DNA from: Bryobacterales bacterium
GTDB taxonomy: Bacteria; Acidobacteriota; Terriglobia; Bryobacterales; Bryobacteraceae
Direction: 5' to 3'
Assembly (NCBI GenBank): GCA_016721425.1
Contig: JADKID010000038.1
Coordinates: 372,001-436,000, forward strand
Length of the DNA stretch: 64,000 nt
Positions 42,030 through 50,953 of the stretch are shown one piece after another. The position numbers and the translations under genes are program-made. The notes beneath the pieces are model-generated. The model was not told the origin of the DNA and made no database searches. It was given only the letters and a program-made list of their open reading frames with translations. Numbering within the stretch: the first letter of the stretch is position 1; each line of letters starts with the position of its first letter.

Positions 42030-44122
42030 GCTTTCGCGAAAGATCGATCCGCCGCTTCTGCGATGCCTCGCTGTTGGCCATGCTCATCAGCGGCTACGGC
42101 GCCATGCTCTCCTCCGAGGGTCTGCAATCCGGCGCGCTGGACATTGTTAGCACCGCATTGGCCGGCGTTGCGCTGCTGATCCGCCTTTGTATGGTGGTGG
42201 CCGGCATCACCTTCGAGGTGCGGCCGCGCTACATCAACGCCGTCACCCTCTTCTACTTCGCCTTCTACCCGCTCGATTATCTTTACGTCAGCGGCGACTT
42301 CCTCAAGGCCACCCTGCATCTCGTCTTCTTTGTGGCCATCGTCAAGGTCCTCACCGCATCGCGGCCGCGAGACTACTTTCTTCTCAAGATCATCGCCTTT
42401 CTCGAAATACTGGCCGCCTCCATCCTCTCCGTCGATCTCTCCTTCCTCGTCTTCCTCATCTTTTTTCTCTGCGCCACCGTGGCCACCCTGGCCAGCACGG
42501 AAATACTGAAGGCCAGCCAGCAGCGCCAACTCGTCACGCGCGGGGCCGGCACATTCGGACGCCGCCTCGGTTGGCTCACGGCGTTCACTACGCTGGCCAT
42601 CCTGGTGCTCACCTCCGCGCTCTTCTTTGTCCTGCCGCGCACGGCCCGCGCGGCAATGGAGCGGCTCCTGCCGCCCGTGCAGCGCGTCTCCGGCTTTTCC
42701 AGCGAGGTCACGCTCGGCCAGGTGGGCGAGATCCGGCGGCTCAGTTCCGCTGTCATGCACGTGCGCTTTGAGTCCGGTTTCCAGCCAGTGAATCTGCGCT
42801 GGCGCGGCGTCGCGCTCACCGAGTTCAACGGGTTGAAATGGTACAACTCGTCAAAGAACGGCAAGGTGCTCGCACCGGAAAAGGGCTGGCTGGCCCTCGT
42901 CGATGACGATGAGCGGCGCCGCCCCGGCCGCCGTATCACCTACCAGGCGCTCCTCGATCACACCGGCACGGACTGGCTCTTCCTCGCCGGACGGGTCGAA
43001 CAGTTGCACGTGCCGCCCAATCTGATGGTGGTGGAGACACCCGCTGCCGGCTACCGCGTGCCGTTTATCGAGTCCGACGGCCTGCGTTACGATGTCTCCG
43101 CCACGCTGGGCGAGCCCGGCGCCAACCGCGCCCGCATGCCGGAAAACACCAGGAACTTCCACCTGCGTTTACCTCCGCTCGACCCGCGTGTCATGGCACT
43201 CGCGCAGCGAATTACCGCCGGCGCCAAAACCGATTACGCTCGCGCCCGTGCCATCGAATCCTACCTGCGCACCAACTACTCCTATTCACTCGCGCCGCTC
43301 CAACACGAGGTGGAGGACCCGCTGGCGCACTTCCTGCTGGAATCGAAAAAGGGCCATTGCGAATACTTTGCCTCCGCTATGGGCGTTCTGCTGCGTGCCG
43401 TCTGGGTGCCCTCGCGCGTGGCCACGGGCTTTCAAAGCGGCAGTTTCAATCCGCTCAGCGGCTGGCATGTGGTGCGCGCCTCCGACGCCCATAGTTGGGT
43501 GGAGGCCTGGGTGCCGGGCGAGGGCTGGCTCACCTTTGACCCCACACCCTCGGACCCCAGCGGCGGCGGCGCCACCGCGTTCTCCCGCCTGGCGCTCTGG
43601 GCCGACGCCGCTTCCGTGTTCTGGCAGGAGTGGGTTCTCGGCTACGATCTCGATCGCCAGTTGACCCTCGCCTTTGAAGTGGATCAGAAACGCCGCGGCG
43701 TTAGCCTGCGCTGGGCCGAGCGCTTTGCCGCCCGCGTCAGGGCGGGCTTGCGCGCTCCTGCTTTGGAGTGGAAACCGTGGCTGCTTGTCGTGCCCGTCTC
43801 CCTGCTGCTCGTCTTCCTCGGCCCTTGGTTGTGGACGCGGGCGCTGGAGTGGCGGCGTCTGCGCCGCTTGCGCCGCGGCCAGCCCGCGCCCGACGACGCC
43901 AGCCTGATCTATCGCCAGATGCTGGCCGCGTTGCGCCGCCGCGGTCACGTCAAATCTGAAGCGGTAACGCCCGCCGAGTTTGCCCGCGGCCTGCAACCAG
44001 AGGCCACCGCGCTCGCGGTAGGCGAGTTCACCGAACTCTACTACGCGCTGCGCTTTGGCGGCCGCCGCGAGAACGCCGCGCGCCTTGCCACACTTCTGGA
44101 TAAGATCGAGAAGCTGCCATGA
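42008..44122 (+). CDS. TgpA-type membrane transglutaminase
   Basis: 704 residues from ATG 42008. The N-terminal 230 residues have six to seven hydrophobic helices (DUF3488/TgpA_N), then a periplasmic transglutaminase core with catalytic Cys in KKGHCEYFASAMGVLLRA, His in GWHVVRASDAHSWVEAW and Asp in WLTFDPTPSD, a further membrane span (PWLLVVPVSLLLVFLGPWLW) and a C-terminal DUF4129 (EAVTPAEFARGL). Probably works in the envelope on peptide cross-links; in Pseudomonas TgpA is essential. Usual partners (MoxR ATPase, DUF58) are not adjacent. Confidence 0.92.
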   Translation: MAAVEPLGFRERSIRRFCDASLLAMLISGYGAMLSSEGLQSGALDIVSTALAGVALLIRLCMVVAGITFEVRPRYINAVTLFYFAFYPLDYLYVSGDFLKATLHLVFFVAIVKVLTASRPRDYFLLKIIAFLEILAASILSVDLSFLVFLIFFLCATVATLASTEILKASQQRQLVTRGAGTFGRRLGWLTAFTTLAILVLTSALFFVLPRTARAAMERLLPPVQRVSGFSSEVTLGQVGEIRRLSSAVMHVRFESGFQPVNLRWRGVALTEFNGLKWYNSSKNGKVLAPEKGWLALVDDDERRRPGRRITYQALLDHTGTDWLFLAGRVEQLHVPPNLMVVETPAAGYRVPFIESDGLRYDVSATLGEPGANRARMPENTRNFHLRLPPLDPRVMALAQRITAGAKTDYARARAIESYLRTNYSYSLAPLQHEVEDPLAHFLLESKKGHCEYFASAMGVLLRAVWVPSRVATGFQSGSFNPLSGWHVVRASDAHSWVEAWVPGEGWLTFDPTPSDPSGGGATAFSRLALWADAASVFWQEWVLGYDLDRQLTLAFEVDQKRRGVSLRWAERFAARVRAGLRAPALEWKPWLLVVPVSLLLVFLGPWLWTRALEWRRLRRLRRGQPAPDDASLIYRQMLAALRRRGHVKSEAVTPAEFARGLQPEATALAVGEFTELYYALRFGGRRENAARLATLLDKIEKLP

Positions 44123-45063
44123 TCACCAAACTCGCACTCTTCAGCCTTTGCACTCTCGCGCTCTGGGGCGCCGACTCCGATTTCAACGGCCGCTGGAACA
44201 TTGATGTGAAGACGCCGCGCGGCCGCGTCTGGTGGCTCGAAGTGCAGGGCGCCGGCACGGGCAAACTCACCGGCAACTTCGTTGGTGCGCCGGGCGGCCA
44301 GGTGGATGCCATCGAGGGGATGCGCATCGAAAACGGCGAGTTAGTGTTCAGTTTTGCACGCAAACCGGCCCTTAAACAGACATTTCGTGCACGTTTTGAC
44401 ACGCTAAACGGCGTTGCCCTGCTTCGCGGCACCCGCGAAGAGGTGGTCGACGGCAAGCCCTCGCCGGTTTTGTCCTGGACCGCCTCCCGCGCGCCCGTCC
44501 TCCCCGAAAAGGACGACGGATCCTGGAAGCCGGGCCGCACGGTGGAGTTGTTCGACGGCAAGAGCACAGCCGGCTGGCATCTGCTGCTGGCGGGACAGCC
44601 CGATTGGTTCGTGCAGGACGGGCTGCTGCGGAACAACAAGGGCGCCTCCGACCTGGTCTCGGATGCGGCGTTCTGGAACATGGAGGTGCGCGCCGAGTTC
44701 CGCCACGCCAAAGGCGCCAACAGCGGCATCGCCCTGCGAGGCCGCTACGAGATCCAGATTTACGACAACTTCGGGAAACCGCCGGACCAGCACGGCACCG
44801 GCGCGCTCTACAGCCGCATCGCGCCCGGCGTGAACGCCAGCAAGGCGCCGGGGGAGTGGCAGACGATGACGATTCGGCTGATCGGGCGGGATCTGACCGT
44901 CGTACTGAACGGAACGACGGTGATTGACCGGCGCGAAGTCGTTGGTCCGACGGCGATGGTCATGAGTCCGAAAGAGGACACGCCAGGCCCAATAGTGTTG
45001 CAAGGTGACCACGGTCTGGTGGAGTTCCGCCGTCTGCAAGTAGTTGAGTTGGTAAATAGATAG
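44119..45063 (+). CDS. Secreted DUF1080 (3-keto-disaccharide hydrolase-like) protein
   Basis: 314 residues. Signal peptide (LALFSLCTLALWGA), an N-terminal lipocalin-like sheet (DFNGRWNIDVKTPRGRVWWLEVQG), then a C-terminal DUF1080 domain (about 135-314) with TVELFDGKSTAGWHL, RNNKGASDLVSD, NSGIALRGRYEIQIYDNFG and WQTMTIRLIGRDLTVVLNG. DUF1080 proteins are concanavalin-like folds acting on sugars, some on 3-keto-glycosides. ATGA overlap couples it to the transglutaminase gene. Confidence 0.9.
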   Translation: MITKLALFSLCTLALWGADSDFNGRWNIDVKTPRGRVWWLEVQGAGTGKLTGNFVGAPGGQVDAIEGMRIENGELVFSFARKPALKQTFRARFDTLNGVALLRGTREEVVDGKPSPVLSWTASRAPVLPEKDDGSWKPGRTVELFDGKSTAGWHLLLAGQPDWFVQDGLLRNNKGASDLVSDAAFWNMEVRAEFRHAKGANSGIALRGRYEIQIYDNFGKPPDQHGTGALYSRIAPGVNASKAPGEWQTMTIRLIGRDLTVVLNGTTVIDRREVVGPTAMVMSPKEDTPGPIVLQGDHGLVEFRRLQVVELVNR

Positions 45064-45094
45064 CTCCCGGGCTGGAAGTTCAAGGCTGCCCGTT

Positions 45095-45103
45095 TGCTAT
45101 AAT
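45095..45103 (+). promoter_or_regulatory. Extended -10 promoter of the hopanoid operon
   Basis: TGCTATAAT (45095-45103) is a perfect TATAAT hexamer with a TG extension, in an otherwise GC-rich gap after the DUF1080 stop. A weak -35 (GAAGTT at 45075-45080, 17-base spacing) is all I see. Start of transcription would fall near 45110, within about 10 bases of the ispH ATG (45119), with no Shine-Dalgarno, so the message would be nearly leaderless. Confidence 0.65.
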
Positions 45104-45118
45104 AGTGATCACTCACTT

Positions 45119-46099
45119 ATGCAACAGAACGGCAGTGCCGGGAAGAAGGTCATTCTCCTGCGTCCTCGGGGATTCTGTGCCGGGGTGGTTCGGGCGATTG
45201 ATGTAGTCAAGATTGCTCTCGACCTCTATGGCGCTCCGATCTACGTGCGCAAGGAAATCGTACACAATCGTCATGTCGTGGACGAGCTCCGCGGGATGGG
45301 TGCGATTTTTGTTGACGATCTGCACGAAGTGCCGGCTGGGAACCGGTTGATCTTCAGCGCGCATGGCGTCTCGCCATTGGTGCGCGAGCAGGCGAAGGCG
45401 CAGAGCCTCGAAGTGATTGACGCCACTTGCCCGTTGGTAACCAAGGTGCATCTGGAGGCGATCAAGTTTGCGCGCCAGGGCTATTCGATCCTGCTGATCG
45501 GCCACAAGGTGCATGAAGAGATCGAAGGTACATTCGGCGAAGCGCCGGAAAACACCTTTATCGTGCAGACGGAGGAGGACGCCGAGGCGGTCCAGGTGCC
45601 CGACCCCGCCAAGGTTTGTTTCCTGACCCAGACGACGCTGAGCCTGGACGAGACGCGCGGCATCATTGGGATTTTGACGCGGCGCTTCCCGCAGATCTCA
45701 GGGCCGAAATCGCAGGACATCTGCTACGCCACGGAGAACCGCCAGATGGCAGTGAAGGCGGTATCGCCGCTCTGCCAGTTGTTGCTGGTGGTGGGCTCGC
45801 AGAACAGTTCAAACTCGCGCCGGCTGGTGGAAGTGTGTGAGAAGACCGGAGTGCCGGCCTACCTGCTGGACGACAGGTCCTTTTTGAAGGACGAGTGGTT
45901 CCCCGGCGTCGAAACGATCTCGGTGACGGCGGGCGCGTCGGCTCCAGAAAACCTTGTCATGGAGTTGGTGCAGGCGCTGAGAGATCGCGGCTACAGCACA
46001 GTGGAAGAAGTAGACATTGTTGAGGAAGATGTGCGGTTCAGCTTGCCGCAGGAGTTGCAGAGCGGCACCGTGAGGCTGACTACCATCGCCACGCTATGA
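45119..46099 (+). CDS. ispH: 4-hydroxy-3-methylbut-2-enyl diphosphate reductase
   Basis: 326 residues. Last enzyme of the MEP pathway, making IPP and DMAPP with a [4Fe-4S] cluster. Cluster Cys: C20 (RPRGFCAGV), C104 (DATCPLVTKVH) and the third in DICYATENRQ; His ligands H49 (VHNRHVVDEL) and H82 (SAHGVSP) keep the spacing of the E. coli enzyme. First gene of the hopanoid operon, overlapping shc by 4 bases, so isoprenoid supply is coupled to hopanoid synthesis. Confidence 0.97.
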   Translation: MQQNGSAGKKVILLRPRGFCAGVVRAIDVVKIALDLYGAPIYVRKEIVHNRHVVDELRGMGAIFVDDLHEVPAGNRLIFSAHGVSPLVREQAKAQSLEVIDATCPLVTKVHLEAIKFARQGYSILLIGHKVHEEIEGTFGEAPENTFIVQTEEDAEAVQVPDPAKVCFLTQTTLSLDETRGIIGILTRRFPQISGPKSQDICYATENRQMAVKAVSPLCQLLLVVGSQNSSNSRRLVEVCEKTGVPAYLLDDRSFLKDEWFPGVETISVTAGASAPENLVMELVQALRDRGYSTVEEVDIVEEDVRFSLPQELQSGTVRLTTIATL

Positions 46100-48045
46100 G
46101 CTCTGGTTTGCAGGTTATCGAAGAGGCAATGCTCGCATCCGGCGCGGAGTCGATGCGCAAGGCCGTGGATTATCTCCTGGCGGCGCGCAAGCCGGAAGGG
46201 TACTGGTGGGGCGATCTGACGGCGGATTCGACGTTGGAATCGGACTGGCTGTTGCTGCTGTTGTGGCTGCACCCGCCGCAGGGCGGAGTCTGGACCCCTC
46301 CGGATGAGGCGAAGGTGGCGCGCGCGGTGCGGGCGATTCTGGCCAAGCAGAACGACGACGGCGGATTTCACATTTTCGCGGACGGGCCTTCGGATCTGAG
46401 CGCCAGCGTGAAGGCATACTTCGCGTTGAAACTGGCAGGGCTGGCGCTCGACGATTCGCGCATGATCCGCCTGCGCGAGCTGATCCTGGAGATGGGCGGC
46501 ATCCAATCCGCCAACAGCTACGTGAAGATCAACATGGCGCTGTTTGGCCTCTATCCGCGCGAGCACGTGCCGAGCGTGCCGCCGGAGGTGACGTTGTTGC
46601 CGGGCCATGTGCTTTACGAGATGTCGTCCTGGACTCGGGCGATCGTGGTGCCGCTTTCCATCGTGCAATCGGCTACGACGGACGCGCCACGGCCGGTGCC
46701 GGCCGGCTTCACGCTGCAGGAGCTCTTCCGGACCGATGTTCCGGTGTCGTTTCATCAGGCCGAGAGCTTCTTTTCCTGGAAGAGTGTGGCCCTGCTGGGC
46801 GACAAGGCCGTGAAGTGGTGGGAGCGCAGCGGAGTCTCTGCTGGGATCCGGGCGAAGGCGATCGGGCGGGCCAAGGAATGGATGTTGGAGCGTCTCTGTC
46901 ACTCCGAGGGTCTTGCCGCCATCTATCCGAGTATGCAGTACGCCATCATGGCGCTGGATGTGCTCGGATACGGCGTGGACAGCCCGGAGCGGCGCGAGGC
47001 GCAGAAGCAGTTTGACGCCCTGCTCGTCGACGATGGGGAGCGTTTCTTTTTCCAGCCCTGCTTCTCGCCGGTTTGGGATACGGCGATCGCCGCCCATGCG
47101 GTGGGCGAGACCGGCCTGGCTCCGGCCTCGACACTGCGTCCGGCGGGCGACTGGCTGCTGACCAAGGAAGTGCGGCGCAAGGGCGACTGGGCCATCAAGC
47201 GGCCCAACACGGAACCTTCGGGTTGGTACTTCGAGTTCGCCAACGAGTTTTATCCGGACATCGATGACACGGCCATGGTGCTGATGGCTTTGCGCCACAC
47301 GCGCGCCTCCGATGAGACTGCTTACGACGGCGCCATGCGGCGCGGCGTGAACTGGCTGCTGGCCATGCAGTCCAAGGATGGCGGCTGGGCCGCCTTTGAT
47401 GTGGACAACGATTGGGACGTGCTGCGCGACGTGCCTTTTGCGGACCACAACGCGATGCTGGATCCGACCTGCCCGGACATCACTGGACGCGTGCTGGAGG
47501 CGCTGTGTATCTGCGGCGTGGACCGCGCATCGGCGCCGGTGCGGCGTGGCGTGGAGTTTCTGCGCAAGTCACAGGAAGCCGACGGCAGTTGGTATGGACG
47601 CTGGGGCGTCAACTACATTTACGGGACATTCCTGGCTCTGCGTGGGTTGCGCGCGGCCGGATACGACGACCACGAGGCCGAAGTGCTGCGCGGCGGCGAG
47701 TGGCTCCGCTCGGTCCAGAACGCCGATGGCGGCTGGGGCGAGAGTTGCGAGAGCTACGCGAAGAATACATTTGTCGAGGCCGGGAGCACGGCGTCTCAAA
47801 CCGCCTGGGCGGTGCTGGGGTTGCTGGCCGGCGGAGACACCACCAGCGAGAGCGTTCTGCGGGGCGTCGAGTATCTGGTGAAGCATCAGCGCGAGGATGG
47901 CGGCTGGGATGAGCGCCTGGCGACGGGGACCGGATTCCCGCGCGTGTTCTACCTGACCTACCACCTTTACCGGCAGTCTTTCCCGACTCTGGCGCTGGCC
48001 GAATTTATGAAGTTGAAAAACGGATCGAAAGAGGGGCTTGGATGA
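46096..48045 (+). CDS. shc: Squalene-hopene cyclase
   Basis: 649 residues. Cyclises squalene to hopene/diplopterol at the membrane. The protonating motif DIDDTA is at residues 388-393; QW repeats are plentiful (QSKDGGWAAFD, QNADGGWGES, QREDGGWDERL, QEADGSWYGRWG). N-terminal LLAARKPEGYWWGDLTAD also matches the family. ATGA overlaps join it to ispH upstream and hpnH downstream. Confidence 0.97.
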   Translation: MSSGLQVIEEAMLASGAESMRKAVDYLLAARKPEGYWWGDLTADSTLESDWLLLLLWLHPPQGGVWTPPDEAKVARAVRAILAKQNDDGGFHIFADGPSDLSASVKAYFALKLAGLALDDSRMIRLRELILEMGGIQSANSYVKINMALFGLYPREHVPSVPPEVTLLPGHVLYEMSSWTRAIVVPLSIVQSATTDAPRPVPAGFTLQELFRTDVPVSFHQAESFFSWKSVALLGDKAVKWWERSGVSAGIRAKAIGRAKEWMLERLCHSEGLAAIYPSMQYAIMALDVLGYGVDSPERREAQKQFDALLVDDGERFFFQPCFSPVWDTAIAAHAVGETGLAPASTLRPAGDWLLTKEVRRKGDWAIKRPNTEPSGWYFEFANEFYPDIDDTAMVLMALRHTRASDETAYDGAMRRGVNWLLAMQSKDGGWAAFDVDNDWDVLRDVPFADHNAMLDPTCPDITGRVLEALCICGVDRASAPVRRGVEFLRKSQEADGSWYGRWGVNYIYGTFLALRGLRAAGYDDHEAEVLRGGEWLRSVQNADGGWGESCESYAKNTFVEAGSTASQTAWAVLGLLAGGDTTSESVLRGVEYLVKHQREDGGWDERLATGTGFPRVFYLTYHLYRQSFPTLALAEFMKLKNGSKEGLG

Positions 48046-49151
48046 GATTTCCGCTGTCGCTGACGGCCGGAATGGCCGGCTACATCGCCAAGAACAAGAT
48101 GTTCCCGAAGCAGGCATGGCAGGAGAACCGGGCGGCTGAGCCGGACCCGAACAATCCGTTCCAGATCATGCAATCCATGTCCGGCGCCAAGAAGTCCACG
48201 CCGCACCCGATGATCAACAAGCGCTTCCCCATCGTGCTGATGCTGGAGCCGCTGCACGCCTGCAACCTCACCTGCACCGGATGCGGGCGCATCCGTGAGT
48301 ACGAATCCAGCATCACCGACCAACTCCCGTTGGAAGAGTGCCTGCACGCCATCGACGAGTGCGGCGCGCCGATTGTGGCCATCGCCGGCGGCGAGCCGTT
48401 CCTGTACAAGGACATCGTGGCGCTGACGAACCAGACGCTGGCGCGTGGCAAGCACATCTACCTCTGTACGAACGGGATGTTCCTGCGGAAGCGGGCCAAG
48501 GAGTTCACGCCCAGCCCGCGATTCTTCTTCAACGTTCACCTGGACGGGATGGAAGCCAATCACGACCTGGCCGTGGAGCGCCCTGGCGTATTCAAAGAGG
48601 CCGTGGAGGGCATCAAGGCGGCCAAGGCGCTGGGCTTCAAGGTCTGCACGAACACGACGGTTTATCAAGAGACCGATATGAAGGAGATCTGGGAGCTGTT
48701 CGCGTTCCTGGAGACTCTGGGCGTGGACGGGCATCAGATCGCGCCGGCCTATGGCTATTCGGCGGTGAACGAGCGCGAGATCTTCCTGACGCGGGACGAG
48801 ATCCTGGTGAAGTTTGCCGAGATCGACAAGATGGCGGAGCGCTTCCCCATCAACAACTCGCCGCTGTATCTGGACTTCCTGCGCGGCGACCGCGAGCTGC
48901 CCTGCACGGCGTGGGGCAACCCCACCTACAACACGAAGGGCTGGAAAGGCCCGTGCTATCTGATCACGGACGCGCACCACAAGACGTTTGAAGATCTGAT
49001 GACGCGCACACCGTGGGAAAGCTACGGTGCGGGCAATGATCCGCGCTGCGAGCACTGCATGGTGCATTGCGGCTATGAGGCATCGGCGGCATTTGGTATT
49101 AACGGGCGGCCGGGCGACAACCTGAAACTGCTCAAGTGGGCGATGCGGTAG
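48042..49151 (+). CDS. hpnH: Adenosyl-hopene transferase HpnH (radical SAM)
   Basis: 369 residues. Radical SAM enzyme that joins adenosyl to hopene, the first side-chain step for C35 hopanoids. The cluster motif is C74-x3-C78-x2-C81 (ACNLTCTGCGRI), followed by IAGGEPFLY and a C-terminal Cys-rich SPASM-like end (CEHCMVHCGYEAS). The N-terminus is longer than in the HpnH proteins I know, with about 25 extra residues (AAEPDPNNPFQIMQSMSG region) before RFPIVLMLEPLHAC. Confidence 0.95.
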   Translation: MRFPLSLTAGMAGYIAKNKMFPKQAWQENRAAEPDPNNPFQIMQSMSGAKKSTPHPMINKRFPIVLMLEPLHACNLTCTGCGRIREYESSITDQLPLEECLHAIDECGAPIVAIAGGEPFLYKDIVALTNQTLARGKHIYLCTNGMFLRKRAKEFTPSPRFFFNVHLDGMEANHDLAVERPGVFKEAVEGIKAAKALGFKVCTNTTVYQETDMKEIWELFAFLETLGVDGHQIAPAYGYSAVNEREIFLTRDEILVKFAEIDKMAERFPINNSPLYLDFLRGDRELPCTAWGNPTYNTKGWKGPCYLITDAHHKTFEDLMTRTPWESYGAGNDPRCEHCMVHCGYEASAAFGINGRPGDNLKLLKWAMR

Positions 49152-49209
49152 AGAATTGGCGAGATACTGAGAGATCTTTGATGGAATCTGACCCAAGCGG
49201 GAGGCGACA

Positions 49210-50184
49210 GTGAAGCCGGCACTGGTGACTGGCGCCTCAGGGTTTTTAGGCTGGCATGTGGCCCGCGTTCTCTCCGAACGCGGACTGCGCGTCCGCGCGA
49301 TGGCGCGGCGGCCGGAATCCGTCAAAGCTCTTGACGCCGAAGTGGTGCCGGGCGATCTGCGCGACGCCGCCTCGCTGGAGCGCGCCGTTTCCGGATGCGG
49401 GCTGGTGTTTCACGTGGCGGCTGATTATCGTTTGTGGGTGAAGCGCCCGGACGAGATGTACGAGGCGAACGTGGGTGGAACCAAGGCGCTGCTGGCCGCG
49501 GCGGAGCGGGCGGGCGTGGAGCGGTTTGTCTACACCAGTACTGTCGGCTGCATGGGGTTTGTCGAAGGCGGCTTGGGTGATGAGACCACGCCGGTGAGCC
49601 TGGCGGAGATGACCGGGCACTACAAACGCTCCAAGTACCTGGCAGAACAGGAGGCGCTGCGGGCGGCCGCGGGCGGATTCCCTGTGGTGATTGTGAATCC
49701 CACGGCGCCGGTGGGCGATCACGACGTGAAGCCGACGCCCACGGGCCAGACCATCGTCGATTTTCTGAAGGGCAAAATGCCGGCCTTCGTCGATACCGGG
49801 CTCAATGTCGTGGACGCGCGGGAGACGGCGGAGGGCCACTGGCTGGCCTGCGAGAAGGGCAGGGCGGGGGAGCGCTACATTCTGGGCAGCGAGAATCTGA
49901 CGTTGGAACAGATCCTGGGCAAGCTGGCCGGGCTCAGCGGCAAAGCAGCGCCCAAGGTGCGTCTGCCGTGGATTGTCGCGTTGGTTGCCGGGTTGTTTTC
50001 CACGGGTCTGGCGGCGGTGACGGGGCAGGCGCCGCGCGTGCCGCTGGACGCCGTGCGGATGGCGCGGAAGAGAATGTGGGTGAGTTCGGCAAAGGCCGAG
50101 CGGGAACTGGGTTTCCGGCCGTCGGGAGCGGATCTGGCACTGGGGAAGGCAGTGCGGTGGTTTGAAGCCAATGGTTATTGCTAA
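49210..50184 (+). CDS. hpnA: Hopanoid-associated sugar epimerase HpnA
   Basis: 324 residues from GTG 49210, with GGGAGG upstream. Extended short-chain dehydrogenase: GASGFLGWHVARVL (NAD-binding), HVAADYRLWVKRPDEMY, VYTSTVGCMGF, and the catalytic YxxxK in GHYKRSKYLAEQEA. Its exact hopanoid step is not settled; it is the usual neighbour of shc and hpnH. The gap of 58 bases before it is the only sizeable one in the operon's first half. Confidence 0.94.
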   Translation: MKPALVTGASGFLGWHVARVLSERGLRVRAMARRPESVKALDAEVVPGDLRDAASLERAVSGCGLVFHVAADYRLWVKRPDEMYEANVGGTKALLAAAERAGVERFVYTSTVGCMGFVEGGLGDETTPVSLAEMTGHYKRSKYLAEQEALRAAAGGFPVVIVNPTAPVGDHDVKPTPTGQTIVDFLKGKMPAFVDTGLNVVDARETAEGHWLACEKGRAGERYILGSENLTLEQILGKLAGLSGKAAPKVRLPWIVALVAGLFSTGLAAVTGQAPRVPLDAVRMARKRMWVSSAKAERELGFRPSGADLALGKAVRWFEANGYC

Positions 50185-50953
50185 GGATCAGTTGCGGAGA
50201 GACCAAGCGCGCGGCGGGACCGCTCCCGTTGGCCGCGGCTCTGATACGCGCAGATTGGAGACGCCAGCGATCCTGGCCGTGGCCGCCGAGGCGCGTGAGT
50301 TTGCGGGCCTGCTGAAGCACGCCTCCGATGTGGTGCGGCTGAGCTGGCCGTTGAGTTTTGCCTGCAAGGCTGTGATCGGCGGGCAGCCCTGGGTGCTGGT
50401 TGCCAACGGTCCGGGCGCGACTCTCGCCCATGAGGCCGTGTGGACGGGGTGCGGCATGACAGCGGTGCGCGCGGTAGTCTCGACGGGCTATTGTGGCGGG
50501 CTGGACCCGAAGCTGGTTGTGGGGGATGTTTTTGCCGCCACCGAAGTGCGAGTTCATTCCAATTCGGGAGTGTACGCCGCAATGCCGGTGCAGGCACCCC
50601 ATAGCGGCCTGCTGCTTTCGGTGGACCGCGTGGCGGTGTCGCGGCGCGAAAAGGCCGCGCTCGCCTCTCATGGCGGCGCAGCCGTGGAGATGGAGGCGGG
50701 CGCCGTAGCGGCGGTGGCCGGTTCCATGGGTTTGCCCTTTTATTGCGTTCGCGTGGTGAGCGATACGGCTGGCGAGGAGCTGCCGCTGGACTTCAACCGC
50801 TACCGTGATCAGGCAGGCCGGTTTTCGCGCGCCGGGATTGCCCTGGCCGCCTTGACTCGGCCGTGGCTGATCGCCGGACTGATCCGATTTGACCGTAACA
50901 GCCGCCGCGCATCTTTGACGTTAGGAGACTTCCTTGCCGACTGCCGATTCTAA
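50162..50953 (+). CDS. hpnG: Adenosylhopane nucleosidase HpnG
   Basis: 263 residues if started at TTG 50162 (ATG 50171 and TTG 50255 are in frame). Releases adenine from adenosylhopane to give ribosylhopane. PNP/MTAN-like fold: LVANGPGATLAHEAVW, VSTGYCGGLDPKLVVGDV, AVEMEAGAVAAVAGSMGLPF and VRVVSDTAGEELPLDFN. The first 32 residues are unusual: GGTAPVGRGSDTR is the translation of a dispersed repeat copy (50219-50250), so either the repeat was inserted into the N-terminus or translation begins at TTG 50255. It overlaps hpnA by 23 bases with the longer start, and the next gene by 20. Confidence 0.9.
   Translation: MKPMVIAKDQLRRDQARGGTAPVGRGSDTRRLETPAILAVAAEAREFAGLLKHASDVVRLSWPLSFACKAVIGGQPWVLVANGPGATLAHEAVWTGCGMTAVRAVVSTGYCGGLDPKLVVGDVFAATEVRVHSNSGVYAAMPVQAPHSGLLLSVDRVAVSRREKAALASHGGAAVEMEAGAVAAVAGSMGLPFYCVRVVSDTAGEELPLDFNRYRDQAGRFSRAGIALAALTRPWLIAGLIRFDRNSRRASLTLGDFLADCRF
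50219..50250 (-). repeat. Diverged copy of the dispersed palindromic repeat, inside hpnG 5' region
   Basis: On the minus strand the bases read CGCGTATCAGAGCCGCGG then CCAACGGGAGCGGT, matching the arm of the 61741-61813 palindrome (CGCGTTCTGAGCCGCGACCG, then GGGAGCGGT) with a changed centre. It is in frame and open within the hpnG reading frame. Confidence 0.65.

Noticed and set aside
45991..49325. Two long minus-strand frames opposite shc and hpnH
   Set aside because: Compositional shadows of well-identified genes; His/Arg-rich translations without domains.
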